Shown here: positions 50,095 to 57,287 of the stretch, one piece after another
How positions within the stretch are numbered: the stretch's first letter is position 1
Layout: each line of letters opens with the position of its first letter
Source of the DNA: Megasphaera_A sueciensis
GTDB taxonomy: Bacteria > Bacillota > Negativicutes > Veillonellales > Megasphaeraceae
Assembly: GCF_050219315.1 (NCBI RefSeq)
Contig: NZ_CP116939.1
Location: forward strand, 248,001 to 312,000
Direction of reading: 5' to 3'
DNA: 64,000 bases
Program-made: the position numbers and the translations under genes
The notes under the pieces: model-generated
What the model was told of the DNA's origin: nothing
The model's input: the letters and a program-made list of their open reading frames with translations, nothing else
Databases searched by the model: none

Positions 50095-50710
50095 GCGTAT
50101 GGCTATTTTTGCTTCTGGCCGCGGATCAAATGCTGAAGCACTTTACGATGCAATCAAAGCGGGTAAAATTAATGCTGAAATCGTTGTTCTTGTCAGTGAT
50201 ATTCCTGATGCGCCTGTGTTGGAAAAAGCTGAAAAATGGAATATTCCTGCAATTATTGCCGATCGTAAGCAATTTTCTTCCAAAGAGGAATTTGAAGATT
50301 TTATACTAGACCAAATTAAACCGTATCAGCCTGATTTGATAGCACTGGCCGGTTTTATGCGTCTTTTGAGCGGACGTTTTATTTCTCATTACGAAAATCG
50401 CATTATTAATATTCATCCGGCACTGCTTCCGTCCTTTAAGGGACTTCATGCACAACGTCAAGCTGTAGAGGCAGGAGTCAAAGTGGCAGGCTGTACCGTG
50501 CATTTTGTAGAAGCGGATATGGATGCCGGTCCCATTATTGCGCAGACGGTTGTTCCGGTTATGGAAGATGATACGGCAGATACATTGGCGGCGCGTATAC
50601 TTACAGTGGAACATCCTACTTTTGTAAAGGCCGTAGCACTGTTTTGTGAAGACAAGCTCGAAATTAACGGGCGGGTAGTACGTGGAGCAATAGACAAAGG
50701 AGCGATATGA
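50087..50710 (+). CDS. purN: Phosphoribosylglycinamide formyltransferase (folate-dependent)
   Basis: A 207-residue GAR transformylase. The N-terminal AIFASGRGSNAEAL, the catalytic region INIHPALLPSF with its Asn and His, and the Asp in VEADMDAGPII are all present. The start at 50087 has GGGGAGG seven bases upstream, inside purM. It overlaps purH by 4 bases (ATGA), which couples their translation. Confidence 0.95.
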   Translation: MTKRMAIFASGRGSNAEALYDAIKAGKINAEIVVLVSDIPDAPVLEKAEKWNIPAIIADRKQFSSKEEFEDFILDQIKPYQPDLIALAGFMRLLSGRFISHYENRIINIHPALLPSFKGLHAQRQAVEAGVKVAGCTVHFVEADMDAGPIIAQTVVPVMEDDTADTLAARILTVEHPTFVKAVALFCEDKLEINGRVVRGAIDKGAI

Positions 50711-51315
50711 CAATGAAGGTAAAACGCGCGCTTGTAAGCGTATCAGATAAAACAGGAGTTGTTGCATTAGGCAAAGCTTTGGCCGATATGGGAATTGAGA
50801 TTATTTCCACAGGAGGTACCATGCATGCTCTCAAAGAAGCAGGTGTTCCGGTTATGGCGGTTCAGGACGTTACGGGTTTTCCGGAAATGATGGGGGGGCG
50901 TGTTAAAACGCTGCATCCTAAAATTCATGGAGGCATCTTGGCAATCCGTGATAATCCGGATCATGTACAGGCTATGAAGGAACATGGCATTGTTGGTATT
51001 GATCTTGTTGTTGTCAATTTGTATCCTTTTCAGCAAACGATTGCTAAACCGGGAGTTACCCTTGCTGAAGCCATTGAAAATATTGATATAGGCGGTCCTT
51101 GCATGGTTCGTGCTTCGGCCAAAAATAATAAATATGTAGCTATTGTTACAAATCCGGAAAAATATGATGAAATTATCTCCCTTCTTAAAAAGAATGGAGA
51201 ATTTACGGATGAATATCGACTGGAACTAGCACAGGAAGCATTTCATCATACGGCTGTTTATGACACCGCAATCGCTGCATATCTTGCCAAGCAGATTGGC
51301 AAGAAGGAGGCATAA
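50707..51315 (+). CDS. purH: Stand-alone IMP cyclohydrolase domain of PurH
   Basis: A 202-residue protein that matches only the N-terminal half of PurH (about 510 residues in most bacteria). It has the MGS-like fold with RALVSVSDKTG, ISTGGTMHAL, GRVKTLHPKIHGGIL and IDIGGPCMVRASAKN, which together close FAICAR to IMP. The AICAR transformylase half, which would begin after about residue 200, is absent. The stop at 51313 is followed at once by the binding site of purD, so this is a clean short gene rather than a frameshift. The formyl transfer step must be served by another gene elsewhere. An ATG at 50713 is an alternative start. Confidence 0.92.
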   Translation: MTMKVKRALVSVSDKTGVVALGKALADMGIEIISTGGTMHALKEAGVPVMAVQDVTGFPEMMGGRVKTLHPKIHGGILAIRDNPDHVQAMKEHGIVGIDLVVVNLYPFQQTIAKPGVTLAEAIENIDIGGPCMVRASAKNNKYVAIVTNPEKYDEIISLLKKNGEFTDEYRLELAQEAFHHTAVYDTAIAAYLAKQIGKKEA

Positions 51316-51316
51316 T

Positions 51317-52591
51317 ATGAAGGTAGCGGTTATTGGCAGCGGGGGTCGTGAACATACACTCGTATGGAAATTGGCACAAAGTCCCAAAGTAGAAGAACTA
51401 TATGCTATTCCCGGTAGTGCTGTCATGGAGAATATGGCTATTTGTGTGCCGATTCAGGTATCAGATCTTAATGGGATTACGGATTATTGCAAAATGCAGC
51501 ATGTTGATATGGTGGTGGTGGGTCCCGAAGTCCCTTTGACGCAGGGATTGACAGATATTTGTGAACAAGCCGGGATTGCTGTATTCGGTCCTAACAAGGA
51601 TGCGGCCCAATTGGAAGGGTCTAAGGTATTTGCTAAGGATCTTATGAAAAAATACCATGTTCCGACAGCGGCGTATGCTTCTTTTGAACATGGCGAAGAT
51701 GCCAAGGAATATATCCGGGAACAAGGTGCTCCGATTGTTGTTAAAGCCGATGGATTGGCTGCTGGCAAAGGTGTAGTAGTCGCATCAACCGTAAAAGAAG
51801 CGGTGGATGCTGTTAATGCGATTATGGAAGATAGAGTTTTTGGCGAAGCCGGCGGAAAAATTGTCATTGAAGAATGCATGATAGGAGAAGAAGCTAGTCT
51901 TCTTGCCTTTGTTGATGGGAAAACGATCGTACCTATGATTGCCGCACAAGACCATAAACGTATTTTTGATAAGGACAAGGGTCCTAATACGGGTGGTATG
52001 GGAGCGTATGCTCCGGCACCGGTATTGACCGCAAAATTGCAAAAAGAAGTGGAGCAAAAAATCCTGAATCCCGTGGTACAAGGCTTGGCGCAGGAAGGCA
52101 TCACATATAAGGGCTGTTTATATGCCGGACTTATGATAACGGCAGAAGGGCCTAAGGTTGTTGAATTCAACTGCCGTTTCGGTGATCCGGAAACACAGGC
52201 TGTATTACCGTTGTTGGATAGTGATTTAGCAGATATTATGTATGCCTGCGCAAAGGGAAAACTCGAACCGTCCATGGTAAAATGGAAAAATGCATTTTCT
52301 TGCTGTGTTATCATGGCATCCAAAGGATATCCAGCCTCTTCTCATAAAGGGGATATCATTTCCGGTCTTGGAAACGTAGAGAAAGAAAATGTTGTTGTAT
52401 TCCACTCTGGAACGGTAAAGCGGGATGCTGCATTTCAAACAAACGGCGGCCGTGTTCTTGGTGTGACAGCGGTAGCAGAAACCTTGCCGATGGCCATTCG
52501 GAAAGCATATGCAAATGTGGAACATATATCTTTTTGCGGTATGCAATACAGAAAAGATATAGGGGCTAAAGGGTTGCGGCACTTAAAGTAA
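51317..52591 (+). CDS. purD: Phosphoribosylamine-glycine ligase
   Basis: A 424-residue ATP-grasp enzyme that makes GAR. The N-terminal VIGSGGREHTLVWKL, the ATP-grasp stretch VVKADGLAAGKGVVVA and GGMGAYAPAP, and VEFNCRFGDPETQ are all present. The start at 51317 has AAGGAGG six bases before; the frame to 51260 runs into purH. It is the last gene of the purine operon here; purB, purC, purK, purL, purQ and purS are not in the window. A weak terminator follows. Confidence 0.96.
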   Translation: MKVAVIGSGGREHTLVWKLAQSPKVEELYAIPGSAVMENMAICVPIQVSDLNGITDYCKMQHVDMVVVGPEVPLTQGLTDICEQAGIAVFGPNKDAAQLEGSKVFAKDLMKKYHVPTAAYASFEHGEDAKEYIREQGAPIVVKADGLAAGKGVVVASTVKEAVDAVNAIMEDRVFGEAGGKIVIEECMIGEEASLLAFVDGKTIVPMIAAQDHKRIFDKDKGPNTGGMGAYAPAPVLTAKLQKEVEQKILNPVVQGLAQEGITYKGCLYAGLMITAEGPKVVEFNCRFGDPETQAVLPLLDSDLADIMYACAKGKLEPSMVKWKNAFSCCVIMASKGYPASSHKGDIISGLGNVEKENVVVFHSGTVKRDAAFQTNGGRVLGVTAVAETLPMAIRKAYANVEHISFCGMQYRKDIGAKGLRHLK

Positions 52592-52611
52592 ATACGATTA
52601 TAAGCTATGAG

Positions 52612-52643
52612 AGCTGCCTTCTATCATATGAGGCAGCTTTTAT
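52612..52643 (+). terminator. Terminator of the purine operon
   Basis: An 8-bp stem AGCTGCCT/AGGCAGCT with an 11-base loop is followed by TTTATTA. The T-tract is imperfect, so some read-through into fumC is possible. Confidence 0.7.
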
Positions 52644-52659
52644 TACAGGAGGGATATAC

Positions 52660-54057
52660 ATGGAATATCGGATTGAAAAAGATTCAATGGGTGAAATCAA
52701 AGTACCGTCGGATAAATTGTGGGGAGCGCAGACACAGCGCAGTTTTGAAAACTTTCGTATTGGAACGGAAAAAATTCCGTTGGAAATGGTAGGTGTTTTC
52801 GGCTATTTAAAAAAAGCAGCCGCTGTGGTTAATGAAGAATTAGGAGAGATTGATACGGATCGGGCGAATGCCATTATCGCTGCTTGTGATGAAGTGCAGA
52901 TGCATAAATTAGACGATCATTTCCCGCTTTCTGTATGGATGACAGGCAGTGGAACACAATTTAATATGAATGTAAATGAAGTAGTAGCACACCGTGCGAT
53001 GCAGCTGTTGCAGTCGAAAGGGAAAAAAATTAAAATTCATCCCAACGACCATGTCAATCATTCCCAAAGTTCCAATGATATTTTTCCTACAGCGCTTCAT
53101 GTAGCCGGTGTATTACTGATTAAACAACAATTGTTTCCTGCTATGGATGCATTGTATGCGACATTGCAGGCTAAATCGGAAGAATACAAAGATATTGTGA
53201 AAATAGGACGTACACATTTGCAAGATGCAACTCCGCTGACATTGGGACAAGAATTTTCCGGCTGGACCCGCATGATTTCAAGAAATAAGGAAATGATTAC
53301 ATTGGGCATTGATTTCTTGCGTGATCTGGGTATGGGAGGAACAGCTGTCGGAACAGGTATTAATTGTCCGGAAGGGTTTGACTATAAGGTAGCGGAACAA
53401 ATCAGCCGTCTTACAGGAGAAGAGTTTCACACGGCACCTAATAAATTTCACTCTCTTTCCAGTAAAGATGAACTTGTTGTAGTGCACGGCATGCTTAAAG
53501 CGTTAGCGGCGGATCTAATGAAAATTGCCAATGATGTCCGCTGGCTGGCCAGCGGTCCGCGCTGCGGCATTGGGGAAATCACGATTCCTGAAAATGAACC
53601 GGGAAGTTCGATTATGCCGTCCAAAGTCAATCCGACACAGTGTGAAGCGGTGACGATGGCAGCGGTCCAGGTAATGGGAAATGATGCGACTATGGGAATT
53701 GCCGCTAGTCAGGGAAACTTTCAGCTTAATGTATTCATGCCGGTTATAGCCTATAATCTGATCCAATCGATCCGGCTTTTAAGTGACTGCATGCATTCTT
53801 TTAACGATCATTGTGTAAAAGGCATACAGCCGAATTATAAAAAAATTGATTATAATCTGCATCAATCGCTGATATTAGTTACAGGACTTGTTCCGCTTGT
53901 CGGATATGATAAAGCCTGTTCTATTGCCAAAAAAGCAGCAAAAGAAGGATTGACACTGCGCGAATCGGCAGTTGCTACCGGTTGGGTTACACAAGAGGAA
54001 TTTGATGCACATATGAATCCATCGCAATTGGCAGGCATTAAAAAAGACGATCAATAG
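52660..54057 (+). CDS. fumC: Class II fumarate hydratase
   Basis: A 465-residue fumarase interconverting fumarate and malate. The class signature GSSIMPSKVNPTQCE contains the catalytic Ser loop; TGSGTQFNMNVNEV and NDHVNHSQSSNDIFPTALH are the FumC-specific versions of these blocks (aspartase has different residues). The start has AGGAGG seven bases upstream. It is probably monocistronic; the e(P4)-type phosphatase gene follows after 47 bases. Confidence 0.93.
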   Translation: MEYRIEKDSMGEIKVPSDKLWGAQTQRSFENFRIGTEKIPLEMVGVFGYLKKAAAVVNEELGEIDTDRANAIIAACDEVQMHKLDDHFPLSVWMTGSGTQFNMNVNEVVAHRAMQLLQSKGKKIKIHPNDHVNHSQSSNDIFPTALHVAGVLLIKQQLFPAMDALYATLQAKSEEYKDIVKIGRTHLQDATPLTLGQEFSGWTRMISRNKEMITLGIDFLRDLGMGGTAVGTGINCPEGFDYKVAEQISRLTGEEFHTAPNKFHSLSSKDELVVVHGMLKALAADLMKIANDVRWLASGPRCGIGEITIPENEPGSSIMPSKVNPTQCEAVTMAAVQVMGNDATMGIAASQGNFQLNVFMPVIAYNLIQSIRLLSDCMHSFNDHCVKGIQPNYKKIDYNLHQSLILVTGLVPLVGYDKACSIAKKAAKEGLTLRESAVATGWVTQEEFDAHMNPSQLAGIKKDDQ

Positions 54058-54104
54058 AGGAAAAAAATATGTTCCTTTACTACTTTAATAGGAAGTGAAA
54101 CAAT

Positions 54105-54980
54105 ATGTTTTATAGTAAAAAAATGACAATGGTTGCGACGGTTTGTTTTATCATGACTGTTTCCGGTACGGTTCTGGCAACCCCTGCGGCATCTTCGGAA
54201 TCGGTCAAAGTGGGTCAACAAACAGAAATACAGGCAACACAGCAGGAGCTTGCCAAAGAAGAAATGATGAGCCTTCTTTGGATGCGTTCGGCAGCGGAGT
54301 ACAGAGCGCTTTGCTATCAAGGCTATAATACAGCTATGGCGCAGGTGGATACTGCATTGGCCGATCCCGCCCGCAAAGGAAAACCGTTGGCGATCGTCCT
54401 TGATTGTGATGAAACCGTGGTGGATAATATTGGCGGCATGAGTGAAAGTGCCGCTGCTGGGAATGGTTTGTATACCAGCGCTTGGTGGCGGGACTGGATT
54501 CATGAGGCGCGTTCCGGGGCTATGCCGGGAGCGGCAAAATTTCTTAATGAAGTACATCGGAAGGGCGTTTCTATCTTTTATGTATCGAATCGATTTGCCC
54601 ATATCAATTATGCGGCAACTGTGAAAAATTTGAAAGGATTGAATTTTCCCTCGGTAGATAGAGAACATGTACTGTTAATGACGAATACAACAGATAAACA
54701 ACCGCGATTTGATTCGGTAGCGGCTAAGTATGATGTGATTGTCTATATGGGAGATAATGCCGGTGATTTACCGTTGTATACCGATGGTACATCTATGGTG
54801 CAGCGCAATAAGATCATTGATGAACATCAGGCTGATTTTGGCATAAAATATATCGTATTTCCTAATCCGGCTTACGGTAGCTGGGTCGGTGCTATGGCTA
54901 AAGGGTATTTTTCTCTGACACCGCAGGAACGGGAACAGGTAAATCGTTCTATTCTGCTTAAAAAAGTAACTATGAATTAA
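54105..54980 (+). CDS. Exported class C acid phosphatase (e(P4) family)
   Basis: A 291-residue HAD-type phosphatase of the 5'-nucleotidase, lipoprotein e(P4) family. The DCDETVVDN nucleophile motif, YVSNR, and MGDNAGDLPLY (class C and HAD motif III/IV) are present. A Sec signal peptide (residues 1-25) ends LATPA and lacks the lipobox Cys that the classic lipoprotein has, so this one should be a soluble periplasmic or secreted protein. In Haemophilus, e(P4) takes NADP/NMN phosphate off during cofactor uptake; here nucleotide salvage is a reasonable guess. A shared terminator separates it from the next gene. Confidence 0.9.
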   Translation: MFYSKKMTMVATVCFIMTVSGTVLATPAASSESVKVGQQTEIQATQQELAKEEMMSLLWMRSAAEYRALCYQGYNTAMAQVDTALADPARKGKPLAIVLDCDETVVDNIGGMSESAAAGNGLYTSAWWRDWIHEARSGAMPGAAKFLNEVHRKGVSIFYVSNRFAHINYAATVKNLKGLNFPSVDREHVLLMTNTTDKQPRFDSVAAKYDVIVYMGDNAGDLPLYTDGTSMVQRNKIIDEHQADFGIKYIVFPNPAYGSWVGAMAKGYFSLTPQEREQVNRSILLKKVTMN

Positions 54981-54990
54981 TCTGCAGCAT

Positions 54991-55025
54991 AAAAAAACAG
55001 GCCTCGTAAAAAGGCCTGTTTTTTT
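54991..55025. terminator. Bidirectional terminator between converging genes
   Basis: A perfect 8-bp GC-rich core ACAGGCCT/AGGCCTGT with a 7-base loop is flanked by runs of A on the left and T on the right, so it serves both the phosphatase and the leftward reductase gene. Confidence 0.9.
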
Positions 55026-55039
55026 ATGTTGTTATAGTA

Positions 55040-56551
55040 TTATTTTCCTTCGTAATAATACCGCGTCCACATAGTAACTTCTGAAAGAGAAGGGTGGGGC
55101 GTCATAGATTCTCCTATCGTTATAACCGAATGAGGATCTAGATTTCTTGTTAATTTTTTATGACGCAGCATTTTTACGGTAGGGGAAGCGATTTCCTCAT
55201 GGAGCACTTCCACAGTACGCTGTCCGCAGCTGAGAAGATTGATGAAGGGCTGGAGGAGTATAGAGGCTTGCGGTCCGATGATGTGAACTCCTAATATGTT
55301 TTTTGTTTTTTTGTCGATCACAAGTTTTACGAAGCCATCGTTGGCGTCACCTGGTTCGTAACCCAGAGCATACCCTTTGGCGGAAGCTGAAAAATGATTG
55401 ACGGCAATATCGATTTCATAGTTTGCATTACGTGCCTGTTTTTCCGTCAGTCCTACATGAGCAGCTTCCGGATAGGTATAAGTTACAGCCGGAACCGTTT
55501 CATACTGAGCCCAGCGCCATGTATCCGGTTCGTTTCCTGAAAAAATATTGTGTGCAATAATTTCTGCTTCGTAATTGGCTTTGTGACGGAAGGGTGCCAG
55601 ACCGTTTACATCGCCGAGTGCCCAGATATCTTCGGCACTTGTTTCAAGAAATTCATTGGTGTTTATATATCCGCGCTTATCCAGCGAGATGTCCGTGTGT
55701 TCCAGATGAAGCAGATCGGTCATAGGCACAATGCCGGGAGCAATAAGAATTTCCTGAGCCGATACTTCTTGTTCTTCTCCGGTAGTACGATTGCGGAAGG
55801 AAAGAACTTTTTTATCTTTTTCCATATGTACAGACACTGTATCTTGATTGAGAAAGACTTGAATGCCATACCGGTGAAAAGCATCCAGAATATATTGCGA
55901 GATAGCTTCATCTTCTTTTGGCAGCAGACGGACATTGTGCTGCACAATAGTTACTTTTGTTCCGGCAGCATCAAATACATGGGCAAATTCACAGCCGATA
56001 GGACCGCCCCCCACGATGATAAGACTTTTATAAGGTTGTTGCGGATACTTGGCACCGAATAAGGATTCGGATGTAACATAACCTGCTTCCTCCAAACCGG
56101 GAAGAACCGGGATGTTGGTGCGGGCACCAGTACCGAGAATGATTTTGCTGCCGCTGATTTCAGCCGCTGAACCATCATTCATTTCAATATGGAGAGACTT
56201 TTTATCGGTAAAAGAAGCAGTTCCTTCATAAATATCGATGGCAGGCATAGCTGCATAATACTCTTTGACGGCACGACTTTCGTCTACTTTGTGCCATAAA
56301 CGTTTGGAAACAACCTGCCAGTCCATACGGACATGATCAGAAAGAACGCCGATTTGAGAAGCTTCGCGAAATTCTCGTATATAATTAGCCGCTGTTACCA
56401 TGATTTTTGTGGGGATACAGCCGCGGTTGAGACAGGTACCGCCGAATCGTCCTCTTTCAATGATCGCGATTTTTAAGCCTTGGCGGGCGGCAGCATCAGC
56501 GACGATGTTGGCAGCCCCTGTGCCGATGATGATGACATCATAATTTTCCAT
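55040..56551 (-). CDS. FAD-dependent pyridine nucleotide-disulfide oxidoreductase
   Basis: A 503-residue protein of the glutathione reductase/dihydrolipoyl dehydrogenase family. FAD binding is shown by DVIIIGTGAANIVADAAAR, the redox disulfide is GGTCLNRGCIPTK, NAD(P) binding by IIVGGGPIGCEFA, and the second FAD site by WALGDVNGLAPFRHKANYEA. It has the C-terminal dimer domain, but the His-Glu pair near the end reads THPSLSE rather than HxHPTLSE, so the substrate may differ from lipoamide. It stands alone with no 2-oxoacid dehydrogenase genes, so dihydrolipoyl dehydrogenase is not certain; a mycothione- or mercuric reductase-like role is possible. GGAG precedes the start. Confidence 0.88.
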   Translation of the reverse strand: MENYDVIIIGTGAANIVADAAARQGLKIAIIERGRFGGTCLNRGCIPTKIMVTAANYIREFREASQIGVLSDHVRMDWQVVSKRLWHKVDESRAVKEYYAAMPAIDIYEGTASFTDKKSLHIEMNDGSAAEISGSKIILGTGARTNIPVLPGLEEAGYVTSESLFGAKYPQQPYKSLIIVGGGPIGCEFAHVFDAAGTKVTIVQHNVRLLPKEDEAISQYILDAFHRYGIQVFLNQDTVSVHMEKDKKVLSFRNRTTGEEQEVSAQEILIAPGIVPMTDLLHLEHTDISLDKRGYINTNEFLETSAEDIWALGDVNGLAPFRHKANYEAEIIAHNIFSGNEPDTWRWAQYETVPAVTYTYPEAAHVGLTEKQARNANYEIDIAVNHFSASAKGYALGYEPGDANDGFVKLVIDKKTKNILGVHIIGPQASILLQPFINLLSCGQRTVEVLHEEIASPTVKMLRHKKLTRNLDPHSVITIGESMTPHPSLSEVTMWTRYYYEGK

Positions 56552-56723
56552 AGTGATTCTCCTTTCTATACAATTTTAGTATACCTTAATGGATGGATAT
56601 TTTACAAGGCATCCATAGCGATTTATTATACTCTTTTAGCAAGGGACAGAAACGGTTAGTACGGTCTTTTCGACATATAAAGTGAATTACATATGCAGGT
56701 AGAAAGCTGTCGGCTCTAAATGC

Positions 56724-56752
56724 TTTACATCAGCAGAGGGATAGTGTATAAT
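56724..56752 (+). promoter_or_regulatory. Strong promoter of rpsO
   Basis: TTTACA at 56724-56729 and TATAAT at 56747-56752 are spaced by 17 bases, near-consensus, as expected for a ribosomal protein gene. Confidence 0.8.
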
Positions 56753-56758
56753 ACATAT

Positions 56759-56839
56759 GTCGTACGGGTGCCAGGTGTGTCGAAGACTCCGACGCTCACT
56801 TAGCATTTTGCGAATATTAGTTTATTGGAGGAAACAACT
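56759..56839 (+). promoter_or_regulatory. Possible structured leader of rpsO
   Basis: The 80-base leader can form a GTGTCG/CGACGC stem with a 7-base loop at about 56777-56795, just before an AT-rich stretch holding the GGAGG. S15 in other bacteria represses its own translation by binding such leader structures. The identification here rests on position and a short stem only. Confidence 0.35.
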
Positions 56840-57106
56840 ATGTTAAATGTAGAAGAAAAGAAAGAACTTATTGCCAAATATGGCGCAAATGAAAATGATA
56901 CGGGATCTCCGGAAGTGCAGGTAGCTCTTTTGACCAGTCGCATTATCTATTTAACGGAACATCTTCGCAGTCACAAAAAGGATCATGCGTCTCGCCGCGG
57001 TTTGTTGAAACTCGTAGGTCAGCGCCGCAACCTGTTGGAATACTTGAAAAAGCATGATTTAAACCGGTATCGCGCAATTATCGAAAAACTGAACTTGCGT
57101 AAATAA
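56840..57106 (+). CDS. rpsO: 30S ribosomal protein S15
   Basis: An 88-residue primary 16S rRNA-binding protein of the small subunit. It has the usual length and the blocks DTGSPEVQVALLTSRI, HLRSHKKDHASRRGLL and LVGQRRNLLEYLK. The start at 56840 follows GGAGG by 7 bases; five further codons upstream are in frame but lie in the binding site. The rpsO-pnp order is conserved in most bacteria. A strong terminator separates it from pnp, so pnp probably has its own promoter as well. Confidence 0.97.
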   Translation: MLNVEEKKELIAKYGANENDTGSPEVQVALLTSRIIYLTEHLRSHKKDHASRRGLLKLVGQRRNLLEYLKKHDLNRYRAIIEKLNLRK

Positions 57107-57120
57107 TCTTGCCCATTTAA

Positions 57121-57147
57121 GGCCGATGCATATGCATCGGCCTTTTT
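57121..57147 (+). terminator. Intrinsic terminator of rpsO
   Basis: A perfect 10-bp stem GGCCGATGCA/TGCATCGGCC with a 2-base gap is followed by TTTTT. Confidence 0.9.
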
Positions 57148-57287
57148 CGCTGATTTTGTTGATAAAGAATTATTTTATTACCGGAGAAAAGATAAAAGGC
57201 CTATAATTTACTTTCATATAAACTTATTTAATGGTAAAATTATAATGTTAAGATTAAAATTTTGAATGGATTAGAGGAGGAATTGGA

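Noticed and set aside
50707..51315. purH as a frameshifted or broken gene
   Set aside because: No continuation of the second domain is found in any frame downstream, and the stop is followed by a good purD ribosome binding site.
51484..52323. 279-codon reading frame on the minus strand within purD
   Set aside because: It is the antisense shadow of a well conserved gene, with no ribosome binding site and no recognisable protein.
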